Part shown: positions 46,754-57,086 of the stretch, in pieces
How positions within the stretch are numbered: the stretch's first letter is position 1
Layout: each line of letters begins with the position of its first letter
NCBI GenBank assembly: GCA_030052745.1
Contig: JANBVO010000010.1
Location: 496,001-560,000, forward strand
Source of the DNA: Pleurostoma richardsiae
Lineage: Eukaryota > Ascomycota > Sordariomycetes > Calosphaeriales > Pleurostomataceae
Reading direction: 5' to 3'
Length of the DNA: 64,000 nt
The notes under the pieces: generated by a model
Seen by the model: only the letters and a program-made list of their open reading frames with translations
The model's database searches: none
What the model was told of the DNA's origin: nothing
Made by a program: the position numbers and the translations under genes

Positions 46754-47357
46754 GCCTCATCCTGTCCGTCTTGTCCGGTTTCACAGCGGTTAGTCCCTGG
46801 GAGGTAGCAAACAGTTTCCAAGCAACAGGAGAGATCCGGTCGCCAGTCTTAGTAATTCTGGCAGCGTGAATGTGACAGCTCGGACTCAGAATACAATTAG
46901 GAGTTTGTCCTCGCACTTTGTGAGCCCGCGTGTGACCCCACAGTCGTCTCAGTACCGGCCGGCTGCTTTGAATGCTCTCGTAAGCCCGGTCCAATGTCTG
47001 CCGTGACCCAGGAGACTCCCGCACCGGCGATGAGCCTGCGACCCATGCCAGGATGGTGAGTGACAAGGCGACAGATCAGAATTTCTAAGCGCAGGTTGCG
47101 TCAACCTCCGATTTCTCCAGGGGGAATGGTTACTGGCCCTGGGCTAGGCTGGGATGGTGTGCTTGGCGGAGCGGGCCACTTGGTCCACCGAAGGGGGGGT
47201 CCTCTCGGCACGCGGCCGGTTAGCACAAGTGTCGCCGGCCGGTATAAAGACGAGCCGCGACGTCGTCTTGTCTGCCGGCCGACGTCTGAACAACGATACA
47301 AGCTCTAGATCCGCTGTATTTGAGTATAGAAAGAAAGCGTAGACCACAAGGCGCAAC
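46754..47357. other. intergenic region with promoter of the hydrolase
   Basis: No gene supported. A TATA box at 47243 precedes the hydrolase start. The small frames on both strands are without motif. Confidence 0.5.
47243..47248 (+). promoter_or_regulatory. TATA box of the beta-lactamase-like gene
   Basis: TATAAA lies 115 nt upstream of the ATG at 47358. Confidence 0.5.
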
Positions 47358-48690
47358 ATGAGTGACTTCGAGAAGCTGGTCGAGAAAGCCGTCGAGGACC
47401 GCACCGTCCCCGGCGTGGTCCTCCTCGCGAAGGACAAGTCGGGTTTGTTGGGCCTCCGGCAAAGTAATGCTACAGAAATGATGCTGACAATTCACTGCAG
47501 GCAAGGTCAACTACTCCAAAGCCTTCGGCCGCCGGTCCCTGCGGCCCGGCTACGAGGAGCCCCTGCAGACCAACGACATCTACACCCTCATGTCCCTCTC
47601 CAAGCTCATCACCACCATCGCAGCCCTGCAGGTCGTCGAGCGCGGCCTCATCTCCCTCGACGCCGACCTGGCCTCTCACCTCCCGGAGCTCGCCGCGCAA
47701 CCCGTCCTCCGCGGCTTCAAGCCCGACTCCGCGCCGTCCGACCCCTCCGCCGCCATCCTCGGCCCGCGCACCAAGCCCATCACCCTGCGCCACCTGCTCA
47801 CCCACTCCTCGGGCCTCGGCTACCCCTTCCTCAGCCCCACGCTGGGCCGCTACTGCGCCGCCGCCGGCCTCGAGACCGGCCTCGCCAGCGGCGCCCCCTC
47901 CGTCGAGGCGCAGTTCCTGTACCCGCTGCTCTTCGAGCCCGGCGAGGGCTTCACCTACGGCTCCGGCCTCGACTGGGCCGGCCGCCTGATCGAGCGCCTC
48001 ACCGGCCTGGACCTGGAGTCCTACCTCGCCGCCAACGTCTTCGCGCCCCTCGGCATCAAGGACGCCACCTTCTACCCGGAGCGCCGGCCCGACCTGACCC
48101 CGCGGCTCGTCGACCTGGCCACGCGCGACCCCGCGACCGGCAAGATCGTCCCCACCCCGGGCGAGAAGCCGCAGGTCCCCGCCCCGGCGAAGGCGGCGTT
48201 CGGCGGGCAGGGCCTGTGCGCGGACCTCAACGACTACCTCCTCGTGCTGGAGTCACTGCTGCGGGACGACAGGCGGCTGCTGCGCCCCGAGACGGCGGCG
48301 CTGATGTTCCAGCCGCAGCTGGAGCCCAAGGCCAGGGAGGCCTGCCTGAAGACGTTCGAGGACCCGTCCTGGGCGGTGGGCAGCGTCCCGCCCACGGGTG
48401 AGTACGACTGGGCGCTGGGCGGGCTGCTGGTCGACGGGGACGCGCACGAGTACAGGCAGAACGGGTGTCTGCTGTGGGGCGGGCTGTATAACATTGCTTG
48501 GGTGAGTTGAGACCTGCCGTCGAATTTGAGAGAGGGCAATCATGTGGGTTTGCTAACTCGACCACAGTTCGTCGATCGGAAGGCCGGCGTTGCGGGTATC
48601 ATTGGGGCGCAGATGGTGCCGACCGCCGACCCAGAGGTCGAGAAGCTGATCGTCGCTTTCGAGAAAGAAGTCTACTCGATGGCGAAGTGA
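47358..48690 (+). CDS. class C beta-lactamase-related serine hydrolase/acyltransferase
   Basis: Three exons, 47358-47442, 47501-48501 and 48568-48690, give 402 residues. Intron 1 has branch GCTGAC and acceptor CTGCAG; intron 2 has GCTAAC and CCACAG. The catalytic SxxK motif is SLSK (S60, K63), the tyrosine is in TYGSG (Y181), and LRHLLTHSSGLGYP is the conserved block of class C beta-lactamase/esterase-like enzymes such as LovD and EstB. No signal peptide. Members hydrolyse esters or amides or transfer acyl groups; LovD-type enzymes work in polyketide pathways, but none is seen here. It lies downstream of the sulfatases on the same strand and might act on their products. Confidence 0.88.
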
Positions 48691-49207
48691 GAGGGTGAAC
48701 TAGAGCCCCTACAATGACCAGGACCAGATGTGGTCGGCCTGCACCGCGAGATACACCGACCGTCCCCGGGATGCAGATAAATATCATTGAGGCCAGTAAA
48801 GATAATCAAACAGGAAAGAAGACGACACAACACTTATGGACTTTAGCACGCGTTCAGATTAATGGTCGTAGATTCCATTCCAACTTCAACTTCATGACTA
48901 CATGCGGCGTCCACGCCAAGCAAGTGACGACCACACAAGCATGAACACGGTACAGAGTATGTACTGCGCTGTCAGAAAAGATCCTGCAAAATGACAACCC
49001 ACTCCATCGCTAGTGCGGCAATCGGTAAAGACAAAATGTACCTCTGGAAGAATATAGTAGAATGTGATGGGCGGGTATGTGCTGGTGGTGTGCGGAAGTG
49101 TGACTGTCCTGATGAACGCCATGCACAGAATCAGAGTAGCAAAAATGGGGGTATATATGGGCACCCGTCCATCGCCTCCAAGCTTCCTCCTACCCCATGA
49201 TCCTCTC
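48691..49207. other. shared 3' flank of hydrolase and BUD6 genes
   Basis: Convergent 3' ends; no gene recognised in the 0.5 kb between. Confidence 0.5.
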
Positions 49208-52000
49208 TCATGCTAGAGGAACCTCTTCTACGGGAGTAGGCTCTTCAGTAGCGAGAGCCTCATCCTCCTCGCCAACTGGATCCTCTGGGATCATACCATT
49301 CTGGCGCTCCCAGACTTCCCTCCGTATCCTCTCATCCTTCGCCTTCCGTGCACGCTCCACTTCCTCAAATCCGCCAGACTTCTTCAGCTTGCCTTCCTTC
49401 ACGAAGTTCGTCAGCTCCTTCTTAAGTGGGTTCTCCCGACGAAGCTCGAGTTCCTTCTGCCGCAGCTTCTCGGCCCGTTCAATCGCCTCCAGGCGATCTT
49501 CGTGATTCGGCTGAAGGGCGCGGACCTCGCCAAGGACGCCCTCCTTGGCGGCGTTGGGATCGACGGCGATGTTGTTGCTGATGGCGTTCAGTCCACGAGA
49601 GAATTGCCGCCCACCCACGATGCCAGTCCCGCCACCGGCAGCACCAGCGTCCTTCATCTGCTCCTTTGTAGCCTGCTCGACGAGGGTGAAGGTCTCGCTA
49701 GCCTTCTCAAGGTCATCTTCGAGATCGACTATCAGGTCTTCCATCACCTTGAGTTCGTCTCGGCCCTGGCAGACATCCTCAAGTTCCTTCTCCCAGATCT
49801 TGGTCCAGACAGGCTTCTCCTGCTTGAGGTACTCCTCCATCTTCTTCAACTCCTTCATCGCTTGCTGGATATCCTTAGCCACAGTCTCGAGCTGGTTCGG
49901 TCGCGGGCGGACACCACGGTGGACCACGTCCTTACGAAGATCCTCGACCATGTCCTGCAAGTCATCGACCTGGGCCACAAGGCGGTCGGAGTTATCGCTG
50001 AGCTGCTTGCGGCCGCTAGTGACATATGCGTGACCGCTGTCAACTTCGACCTCAGGCAGAGAAGCTTTGGCTGCCGCAACCTTGACGTTGTTCGCCTTGT
50101 TCCGCAACACGGACATTGAGCCCTGGATCTCTGACTGGAAGTTGGAGTATGTCTGGCGAAGGACGGCCAGGTCGCGCCGAAGGGTCTGGATCTCGGAGAC
50201 TTGGCCGCGACTGGCCCTGCGGACTGGGCCCCCAATGGTGGTGTTCCTCGGGGAGGAGTCAGCCGGAGGAGTGGGCGGCGCAACAGCCAGACGAGCTATT
50301 TCCTTCGCGGCCTCCTGCTGCCTGTCTGATACTCTTTGCAAAGCTGCTGCTTGCTCATCCACGTTCTGCTTGACTTCGCCAATTACCTTCATTATTGAAC
50401 CGAAACCCTCGTCGATGTGCCGCTTCACCTCATCTAAAGGCTCAGTGTTCAAGACCAGCACCGTTCTGTCCTTGATATCAGAGAGGTCTTCCAGCTCGTG
50501 GCGGACGCCAGAGACAGGGTCCTGTATGTAGATCTCCGGAAGATCTACTCCATTCTGCTGTGTGTTCCATGAGAATTTCTCGATGAAGGCAAGTTGCAGC
50601 CGGCCTATCGACAGCTCGCTCTCGCCCTCTGGCAACACAAACTTCTTGACTTTGGTCTTGTACTGCAAAAACAGCGTCAACTCCTTCGAAGGCGGTGGAG
50701 GTGACTGCTCAAGAATGAAGCTGCGATCATGCTTTTCTGGCGGCGGGGGTTCCTCAGCTGCTACTTTGGGCTCTTCTACGTCTGGAGCCTTAGCATTCTC
50801 CTCGTCATCTCCTGGGGAGCCCACAACAGGCAAGGCATCCGTTGGAGGTCCGCGAAGGGTTGCACTCGGCTGTGGATACTTGTCGACAGGAGTTTGCACA
50901 TTCGGGCTGCCTGGTGCTTCTGGTTCCGCCGCCTCCTTTTCTTCGGATACTCGACTCGGCACGCGAACAGGCGAAGAATCGAAACCGCCGGTCCGAGACT
51001 GACTAGAAGTGTTGCGATTATGTCGAAGAGCCTCCCTGACCTGGACAGCCCGCATGGACTCCCGTAGTTCACCCCGGCCTCTATTCGGTATGGGAGAATT
51101 CTGGGGAGGAAGCATGGGGACGCCACTGGCGCCGCTTCCGAGGTGTTTCGAGATCTGATATGCCGAGTATCGGCGCGAAGCCCTCCGCTCCAGATCGCCT
51201 CCTCTCTGCAAAGCTGCCAATGCTGCACTCTGCTGGGCAGTAGCTTTGGGAGGAGGCGGTGGCGGCGGGAACGAGTCGACGACGCTCATATCGTTTGCTG
51301 GTGGACCAGCTGGAATGCCGGACTCTTCGCCTGGATACGGTGGCAGGATGGGGATGTTCTGCATCGTCGAGCTAGACATGCTTGAGTGCTCCGACCCCGC
51401 TGATGCGGCAGACTGATCGCGCTGTGGCACGAAGCGTCGGCTGGGCGATGAGTTTGTTCTGCCGCTCGATGAGTCCGGCCGGGCATCGGTACGGAAGCCG
51501 CCATTCTCGAGGCCTTCATTTATCAGAGTAGTCAGCCCAGTGCTTGTGCTGCCTGTGGTGCTCGTGCTGGTGGTGCGCCCAACGGCCGCTTCACCGCCCA
51601 CACCATTCTCTTTCTCGCGCGTCGTCTTCTGCCGCAATCTCTGCTGTTTCCTCTTAAGGCCATGTAGTAGGTTAATGATGATATCCCGTATCCTAGGGAG
51701 ATATTTCTCTAGGCTTTCGACGCTCGCTTCTTGGCTCAGAGTGGCTTCTAGAATATGTCTCAGATTCTCGGGGACGTTTCCAAGGTCCGAGGTGTCGACA
51801 TTAATGGCCGTGAAGGCCCGACATGCCATGTTGAACTCATATCCTAACCGCACGTAGACGTCGGAGACTTGGGAGTCGGTGGCCTGGCCACGGGACCATT
51901 GTGTGAGAGTTTCGAGCAGCTGCTTCGTCGCGACAAGGAGGTGCGTAACACTCTTTTCGATCTGAGACAGAGGCATTGCCGAACTGCTTGAGGTCTTCAT
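49208..52000 (-). CDS. BUD6: Bud6/Aip3 actin-interacting polarity protein
   Basis: Single exon. I start at the ATG at 52000 (MKTSSSSAMPLSQIE), giving 930 residues. The N-terminal part SQIEKSVTHLLVATKQLLETLTQWSRG begins a conserved helical domain; a long Pro/Ser-rich disordered region follows (about 130-430). From about residue 445, LFLQYKTKVKKFVLPEG opens the AIP3 domain, which continues as coiled coil to about 860 (GFGSIMKVIGEVKQNVDEQ, DLQDMVEDLRKDVVHRGVR). Bud6 localises to the hyphal tip and septum as part of the polarisome, binding actin monomers and the formin Bni1 to nucleate cables. Length and order match filamentous-fungus orthologues. It is a conserved anchor gene in an otherwise accessory window. 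Confidence 0.93.
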   Translation of the reverse strand: MKTSSSSAMPLSQIEKSVTHLLVATKQLLETLTQWSRGQATDSQVSDVYVRLGYEFNMACRAFTAINVDTSDLGNVPENLRHILEATLSQEASVESLEKYLPRIRDIIINLLHGLKRKQQRLRQKTTREKENGVGGEAAVGRTTSTSTTGSTSTGLTTLINEGLENGGFRTDARPDSSSGRTNSSPSRRFVPQRDQSAASAGSEHSSMSSSTMQNIPILPPYPGEESGIPAGPPANDMSVVDSFPPPPPPPKATAQQSAALAALQRGGDLERRASRRYSAYQISKHLGSGASGVPMLPPQNSPIPNRGRGELRESMRAVQVREALRHNRNTSSQSRTGGFDSSPVRVPSRVSEEKEAAEPEAPGSPNVQTPVDKYPQPSATLRGPPTDALPVVGSPGDDEENAKAPDVEEPKVAAEEPPPPEKHDRSFILEQSPPPPSKELTLFLQYKTKVKKFVLPEGESELSIGRLQLAFIEKFSWNTQQNGVDLPEIYIQDPVSGVRHELEDLSDIKDRTVLVLNTEPLDEVKRHIDEGFGSIMKVIGEVKQNVDEQAAALQRVSDRQQEAAKEIARLAVAPPTPPADSSPRNTTIGGPVRRASRGQVSEIQTLRRDLAVLRQTYSNFQSEIQGSMSVLRNKANNVKVAAAKASLPEVEVDSGHAYVTSGRKQLSDNSDRLVAQVDDLQDMVEDLRKDVVHRGVRPRPNQLETVAKDIQQAMKELKKMEEYLKQEKPVWTKIWEKELEDVCQGRDELKVMEDLIVDLEDDLEKASETFTLVEQATKEQMKDAGAAGGGTGIVGGRQFSRGLNAISNNIAVDPNAAKEGVLGEVRALQPNHEDRLEAIERAEKLRQKELELRRENPLKKELTNFVKEGKLKKSGGFEEVERARKAKDERIRREVWERQNGMIPEDPVGEEDEALATEEPTPVEEVPLA

Positions 52001-54065
52001 TATAGTTAGCAAAGAGTAGCAAAGCAGAGCAAGAGCATAGGAAAGAAAAGAGTAGTCAACAGATGGCAGTGGCAGGAAGGGTAATGGGTATTGTCGTTGT
52101 GATGTTTCATATTTTATCGCATGAATTTCTGGATCGGATTAGGACAACGAACATTGGTTCTCCGCGTGCTTCCGCTCCCGCGATCGCTAGACTGGGCGGA
52201 TCTGTTGGATGCCGTCGATGACCGAGGTGCAACGGCGCCTGCGATGCCCACCGCTGGTGATATGGATCGAACCGGGACATTTGGAGGCGGGCCAGGCTCG
52301 GCGCCTGGTGAGCGTCGCTGCATCGAGCGCGACGGCCCAGGAGCCTGCATCATGCTGCCAGCGCCGAAATCCGACGCTCTTCTTCCTCCTCTCTTCCTTC
52401 AATAATATCCCTTATTATCCTTTCGCTGGCTTCTTGTCTGCAGCACTCGCAACGGAATGAATGGGAGGAAACGATGCTTCGAAGTTTTGGAGTGACGGGC
52501 TACGTTGGCGGATGACAGTTGTCGAAGACGAGAGACCGAGCTTGACCGATGGTGAACACCGTGAGGGGAAAAGATGAAGGCGACGAGGCGTCAAAAAACA
52601 AGTGCCAGCGAGAGTGACGACGAGTGAGTGACTGGAGCGGGCTGCCAAAGAGCCGTCGCAAGGTTTGAGGTTTCTGGAGAGAATGTTGAAGCTGCAAGCG
52701 CCGTCACAGTTCGGGTCAGCGACATCACCACGAATGAGGAGGTTCCGTATCCGTTGCTGCACTGGGCCAAAGCGGGAAAGCGCGCGAGCAAAATGCAAGC
52801 GGAAGGGGTGAGGCGCACGTGCCACACTTGCAGCCACTAAAGATAGTAAATCCTTAGGTACCTCCGTAGGTACAGCCGTAGGTACACAGGTACCCATTTA
52901 GCAGCGCCACGTCGTTTAGTTCTCAGCCACAGCAGATCCAGCCTCCCGCCTCCGGCAAAGTCACCTGCTTATGAAACGCAAGCAAAGCAGAGAGCCCTGC
53001 CATTGCAACCTTGTCTCCTGTTTCGAAACATCGCACGGATGCTGCGACTCGCTCTTGATCTTGGCATGCTGTGATGGTCACAGACCGTTCTCTGGGGAGG
53101 ACACTTCGCTCCCCAGGATCGGCATGTCGACGTTGTACGGCTCAGTACTTCTTCCCTTTTGGTTGGCAAGCGGCAATGCGAGGATTTCAACGCCCCTTCG
53201 TATTCCAACGGCCGCGCCTCCACCGTGCCTGGTTCCACGGCGCCTCGTATGCGGTGCAAGCTGACTTTCAAGGTACCGCATAGGTATTTTATCTCGTCTT
53301 TTACTCTTCGGGCGATGCCGCCCTGGAGACGTAGTCCGTCTGACTACAGCGCTATGGGCCGACTCCTGGCCGCGTGTGTCCAGGATGGCTTGGGCAAGCC
53401 GGTTCGCTCCAAGCTGGGGACATCAGAGCGCCATGCAGAACCTTGTAAGAGCGGGGTGCCCTTATGTCTTGGGCGACGAAATGCGCTGAAGGAAGAGAGA
53501 CCGCCAGCCCTATATCAAGACCAAGCACAGAAAGCCGGCGGCCCGGGCAACGGTTTTGCGCGGTCTGCAGGTTTTAATTACTCCGTACAGAAGCCGCAGT
53601 TGGGGCTGAACCAGCCGGAGATCCCCAGTTCGAAAGCCTGCGTCTGTCCCGCCGTTGCGTTCCAACAAATGTCTCGTCGCCTCGGGAGACCCCCGATGTG
53701 CCCGCGCCATCTCCAATAGCAGTGTCTCTCATTGCGCGCCGCGTCGCTCCCTTGCCATTCGCTATGTCGGCATGAGGCGTTGTGATAGTGCGCACAAGCA
53801 CCATTTCTGGCTGGTCCCAAGTGGTGGCTCATCTAGCAATGTATCCAGCCGCCTCAAGCCACCGGTTTTTGTTGTGTTGAGAATTCTCGAGAAGTGGTAT
53901 TCCAGCAGTCTCGCTGGCCTTTTTAAGAAGGCTGTTGTGCTTCTTCCTCCGTGTTCCAGACCTTGATCTTTACTTTTTTTCTCCTGTAGAACAGCTATTG
54001 TTTTACTGTCTGGGATAATAAGCAGAGAATACCTTATCATTATTGTCTTCTGCTCTGCCATCAAG
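52001..54065. other. 2-kb intergenic region
   Basis: No supported gene. Frames at 52415-52897 (minus) and 53159-53719 (plus) are long but have no motif, and they overlap other frames without coding bias. The left part is the BUD6 5' region. A GTAGGTAC repeat cluster lies at 52854-52894. Confidence 0.45.
52854..52894. repeat. cluster of GTAGGTAC-type short repeats
   Basis: The word TAGGTAC(C/A) recurs four times or so in about 40 bases, including two copies of CCGTAGGTACA. Similar AGGTACC words appear at 1650-1675 and about 27090, so they may be a genome-wide intergenic motif. Confidence 0.6.
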
Positions 54066-54710
54066 ATGCACATGGTCCGTGTCGTCTTCCCAACGCTGCT
54101 AGGCCTCGCGGTAGCCGCAGATATCGGTAGCATCATCGCCGAATTCCCTTCATGCACTCTTCAATGCATGGCGACGGCAGCTCAACAGGAAGGCTGTGGG
54201 GTAACTGACTACCCATGCCAGTGCCAGAAAGGAACCCCGATCCTAGCGGATGCCCAGCCTTGTCTGGCAGAAGGGTGCACGCAGGCTGATCTAGATCGTA
54301 CGTGGAACAAGCAGCAGGTCAGGAGGTCTTGGTCGAGGCTAACATTCCCTTCTGCAGAGCTGGCGAAGGCGTCCAAGGATCTGTGTGACTTTGTTGCAAG
54401 CTCGAACACCACTACGACCTCCGCATCACTGACTTCTTCGTCTACAACAATCCTCCTGTTTAGCTCCAGCTATAAGGCGAACAGCACAGGCCTAGGATAT
54501 AACGCCACCACGACGAGATCATCGACGTCAACGTCTAGTTCCCCGAAGACCACAACCGCCGCTACTACACCCACTCGCATCACCAGCGGCGCAACGTCGA
54601 CCATCTCCGCCGCAGCCACGGCGTCGCAGAATAGCGGCGCAGGAACGGGTCAGCTGCGGCTCGGCATCGCTGTTCTTGGCTTTGCGTGGGCTGCTGCTCT
54701 AGAGATGTAA
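54066..54710 (+). CDS. CFEM-domain GPI-anchored protein
   Basis: Two exons, 54066-54297 and 54358-54710, give 194 residues. The intron (GTACGT, branch GCTAAC, CTGCAG) is exactly 60 nt and open, so an unspliced version would add 20 residues. A signal peptide (first 18 residues) is followed by a CFEM domain with eight Cys (FPSCTLQC, EGCG, YPCQCQ, QPCLAEGC, DLCDFV). Next comes a Ser/Thr-rich stalk of about 90 residues and a C-terminal hydrophobic tail (LRLGIAVLGFAWAAALEM) expected to direct GPI attachment. CFEM proteins sit at the fungal surface and act in haem/iron capture, adhesion or host interaction. The CFEM Asp that ligates haem is not obvious (CGVTDYPC is present). Confidence 0.88.
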   Translation: MHMVRVVFPTLLGLAVAADIGSIIAEFPSCTLQCMATAAQQEGCGVTDYPCQCQKGTPILADAQPCLAEGCTQADLDRTWNKQQVRRSWSRLTFPSAELAKASKDLCDFVASSNTTTTSASLTSSSTTILLFSSSYKANSTGLGYNATTTRSSTSTSSSPKTTTAATTPTRITSGATSTISAAATASQNSGAGTGQLRLGIAVLGFAWAAALEM

Positions 54711-55346
54711 GGATGGAGATTGGTCTTTCGGTCAGGGAAGAGAATTCAAAGGCTCCTGTATGGGAATGTGGGATTGTATACGGAAGTCGACAGCTGTTAG
54801 GATAAGCCTGGCCTCCTACCGCCTATCCTATTTCCCCTCCAGCCTTGAGGAAAAGGTGCAAGAAGCAATCCGCAAAGACAGCAGATGATGAGAAGATGTG
54901 AGAAGTAGAAGATGGGGAAGGGCGAACCAGCAAAGGTTCCTCTCGCAGAGGGGCCAAGCTACTCTAAAACCTACCTCCAGTGACAATTGTGAGCTTTGAT
55001 TCCGGGGGGATCGCGTCTCAAGGGTACACCATCACTAGTTTGTTTTTACACTGTAGGGTAGTGCAGGAACATTGGGAAACAGGCACCTCAGACCGCCCGT
55101 TTCTACCGCTGCACCACCAACTCATCAGTTATCTGGTCCATCCCCTCTGCCTCCACCTCAGGCTGAGGCCGTGCCAAACCCCATGGGTACAGCTTGCACG
55201 GTCTACACTTCGCTCCGAGAGAACTTGACGTGATTTGTGCTTTGATAGAACACGCGCAGTGGGGCGTAGCGGAATAAAACATAGGTACTTGAATTTGCCG
55301 AGCTCATATGTTAGAGTTTCATACTATCTTGTCGAATATCGTATAA
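54711..55346. other. intergenic region
   Basis: No gene recognised between the CFEM gene and the convergent nitrilase. Confidence 0.5.
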
Positions 55347-56519
55347 TCACTTGCTCTCAGCCAATATGCCCTTGTCCTCCTCCGCCTGCTTCAGCGCCAG
55401 AAGCTCGTCCAGGCGTTTGTGAGTGTCAGTCAGCCTGGTGCGGCCAGTCGGCGTGTGATAGGGTGTTGGGCTCTGCTCTTCCGACAGCCGTGTGACATAG
55501 TTCTTTGGTTGGTCATCGACCACGAGGCGCAGGAGATCCGGTCGCGAGTAATGGCCGACGCAATCAGTGAGGGTCTTCGCGTAGTCGATGGCGTCTAGAT
55601 CGATGTCACAGTATATGAGACCGTCGAATAAGGCCTCCGTAGGCTCCGTGAGCTGTCTGCCGTCTGGGCCAAAGACCGCGGCGCGTCCGCCACCCCCGCT
55701 GAGCATGAAGCTGCCTTTGGAGGCACCGGCTTGGCCCTCGCTGTTCAGCCTTGCGCCTTCTGCCGATAGTGGCTGGTTGGTGCAGAGCACATAAGCGCAG
55801 CCTTCAAGAGCATACATGCGGCTGGCAGTAAGCTCATTGGCTTCCGAGAACAGAGACCAGGGCTCAGGACCACCGTGGTAGACACCGTTGAATGGCCAGG
55901 CTGCAATGTGGACCTGCTCGCCCTGGCAGTAGGTGTGGTACTTCAACAGAGGTTGGAAATGCTCTGATCCGAGAAAGAGTGATAGTTAGTCTGCTGTGCC
56001 TTGTTCTGGAGGATTCTAGAGCTCACCCCAGCAATTCAGCATGCCAATCCTTCCAAGGGGTGTGTCAACGACCGTGGTGAGCGAATCTCCAGTCGCGTCA
56101 CCAAACAGGGTTCTTTCCACGTGTGTAGGCTTAGTCTTGCGCCGGTGGAGAAGAACGTTACCGTCCGGTCCGATGAGCATCTGCGCCAAGTACAGACTGT
56201 GACCGACGCGTTCGCTGAAGCCGAAGACTACGTATATCTTGTTGTCTGCCGCTGCTTGACGGATCTGCAGTATGTCGTCGTCGTACGCGGTGAGGCTGTT
56301 CTGCATGTACTTCTGCACATGAGGGATATTCTCCTTGTAGTTGCCTGACCACAGGAAGTTGGGATACCCAGGAACCCAAATCTCGGAGAAAGCTATCAGC
56401 GAGGCACCGTTCTCTCGGGCTTCCTTAATCAGGCGGACGGACTTTGCGATGCCAGCAGCCTTATCGAACCAGCAAGGCTCAGCTTGGCAGACGGCGGCCT
56501 TCCACTGACGGATGGACAT
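55347..56519 (-). CDS. nitrilase/cyanide hydratase-like hydrolase
   Basis: Two exons on the minus strand, 56519-56027 and 55963-55347, give 369 residues. The intron (GTGAGC...ATCAG) lies just after the catalytic Cys codon. The C-N hydrolase triad is complete: E46 in AFSEIW, K130 in RRKTKPTHVER, and C163 in MLNCWEH. Blocks WVPGYPNFLW and HIAAWPF are those of fungal aliphatic nitrilases and cyanide hydratases (which hydrolyse nitriles to acids plus ammonia, or HCN to formamide). Such enzymes form helical filaments in the cytosol. Sequence alone cannot separate nitrilase from cyanide hydratase with confidence. It is divergent from the sugar transporter, suggesting shared regulation. Confidence 0.92.
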
Positions 56520-57086
56520 GGTCGATTGCGAGCTGCTAGCAGTGCCGCGTAAGGGAGATGTGGAGGATGAGTACTCAAGAGCCGTTAACTAGAGGGCGGT
56601 CCAGTAGAGCCATGGTCAGACATAGAATGGACATATATATATTGCTCCAGGAGCTCCAGGAGTAGATTGAATGACACATATCTCGTGGCGACGCAGACTT
56701 ATCGGCCCCCATATCATGGAATGGCATTTTCCGGGAGACCTTATCTGATACGATGCTGTCATCAATAATCAGGCAACTTCTGGATGAGCATTACCCGGCA
56801 GAGCTTGGGACGTATTCTCTCCATCGAACACGGAGATGTTGGTATCTATCAACTAGTTCGGCCCAAACCCTCTGAGTGGCCGGGAAATGCTCATCCGCAA
56901 TGCTGCTCCACTTTTGCCTCCTGATAACGACTTACACCGGCGGCGCCTTGCTCCGACTCCATCTGAAGCTCGATTGTTATATATGTCGTTGGATCCCGGC
57001 ATGGTCTCCGGGGTGCCCATAAAAAAAGCCAGAGGACTTGAACTGTGAAAGCACGTCTCGAAACGGTACAGAAAAGAACAGGAAAC
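56520..57086. promoter_or_regulatory. bidirectional promoter region of nitrilase and sugar transporter
   Basis: 567 bp between two divergent starts. TATATATATA at 56633-56642 is 114 nt or so upstream of the nitrilase start and is a likely TATA element for that gene. Confidence 0.5.

Noticed and set aside
47358-48401. 347-codon reading through intron 1 of the hydrolase
   Set aside because: After the intron it is in the wrong frame and becomes Arg/Pro/Ala-rich; the spliced frame holds SxxK and the other family motifs.
52415-52897. 160-codon minus frame upstream of BUD6
   Set aside because: Overlaps several equally long frames on both strands and shows no recognisable domain.
53159-53719. 186-codon plus frame
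   Set aside because: Low-complexity, basic, without motif; overlapping minus frames are similar in length.
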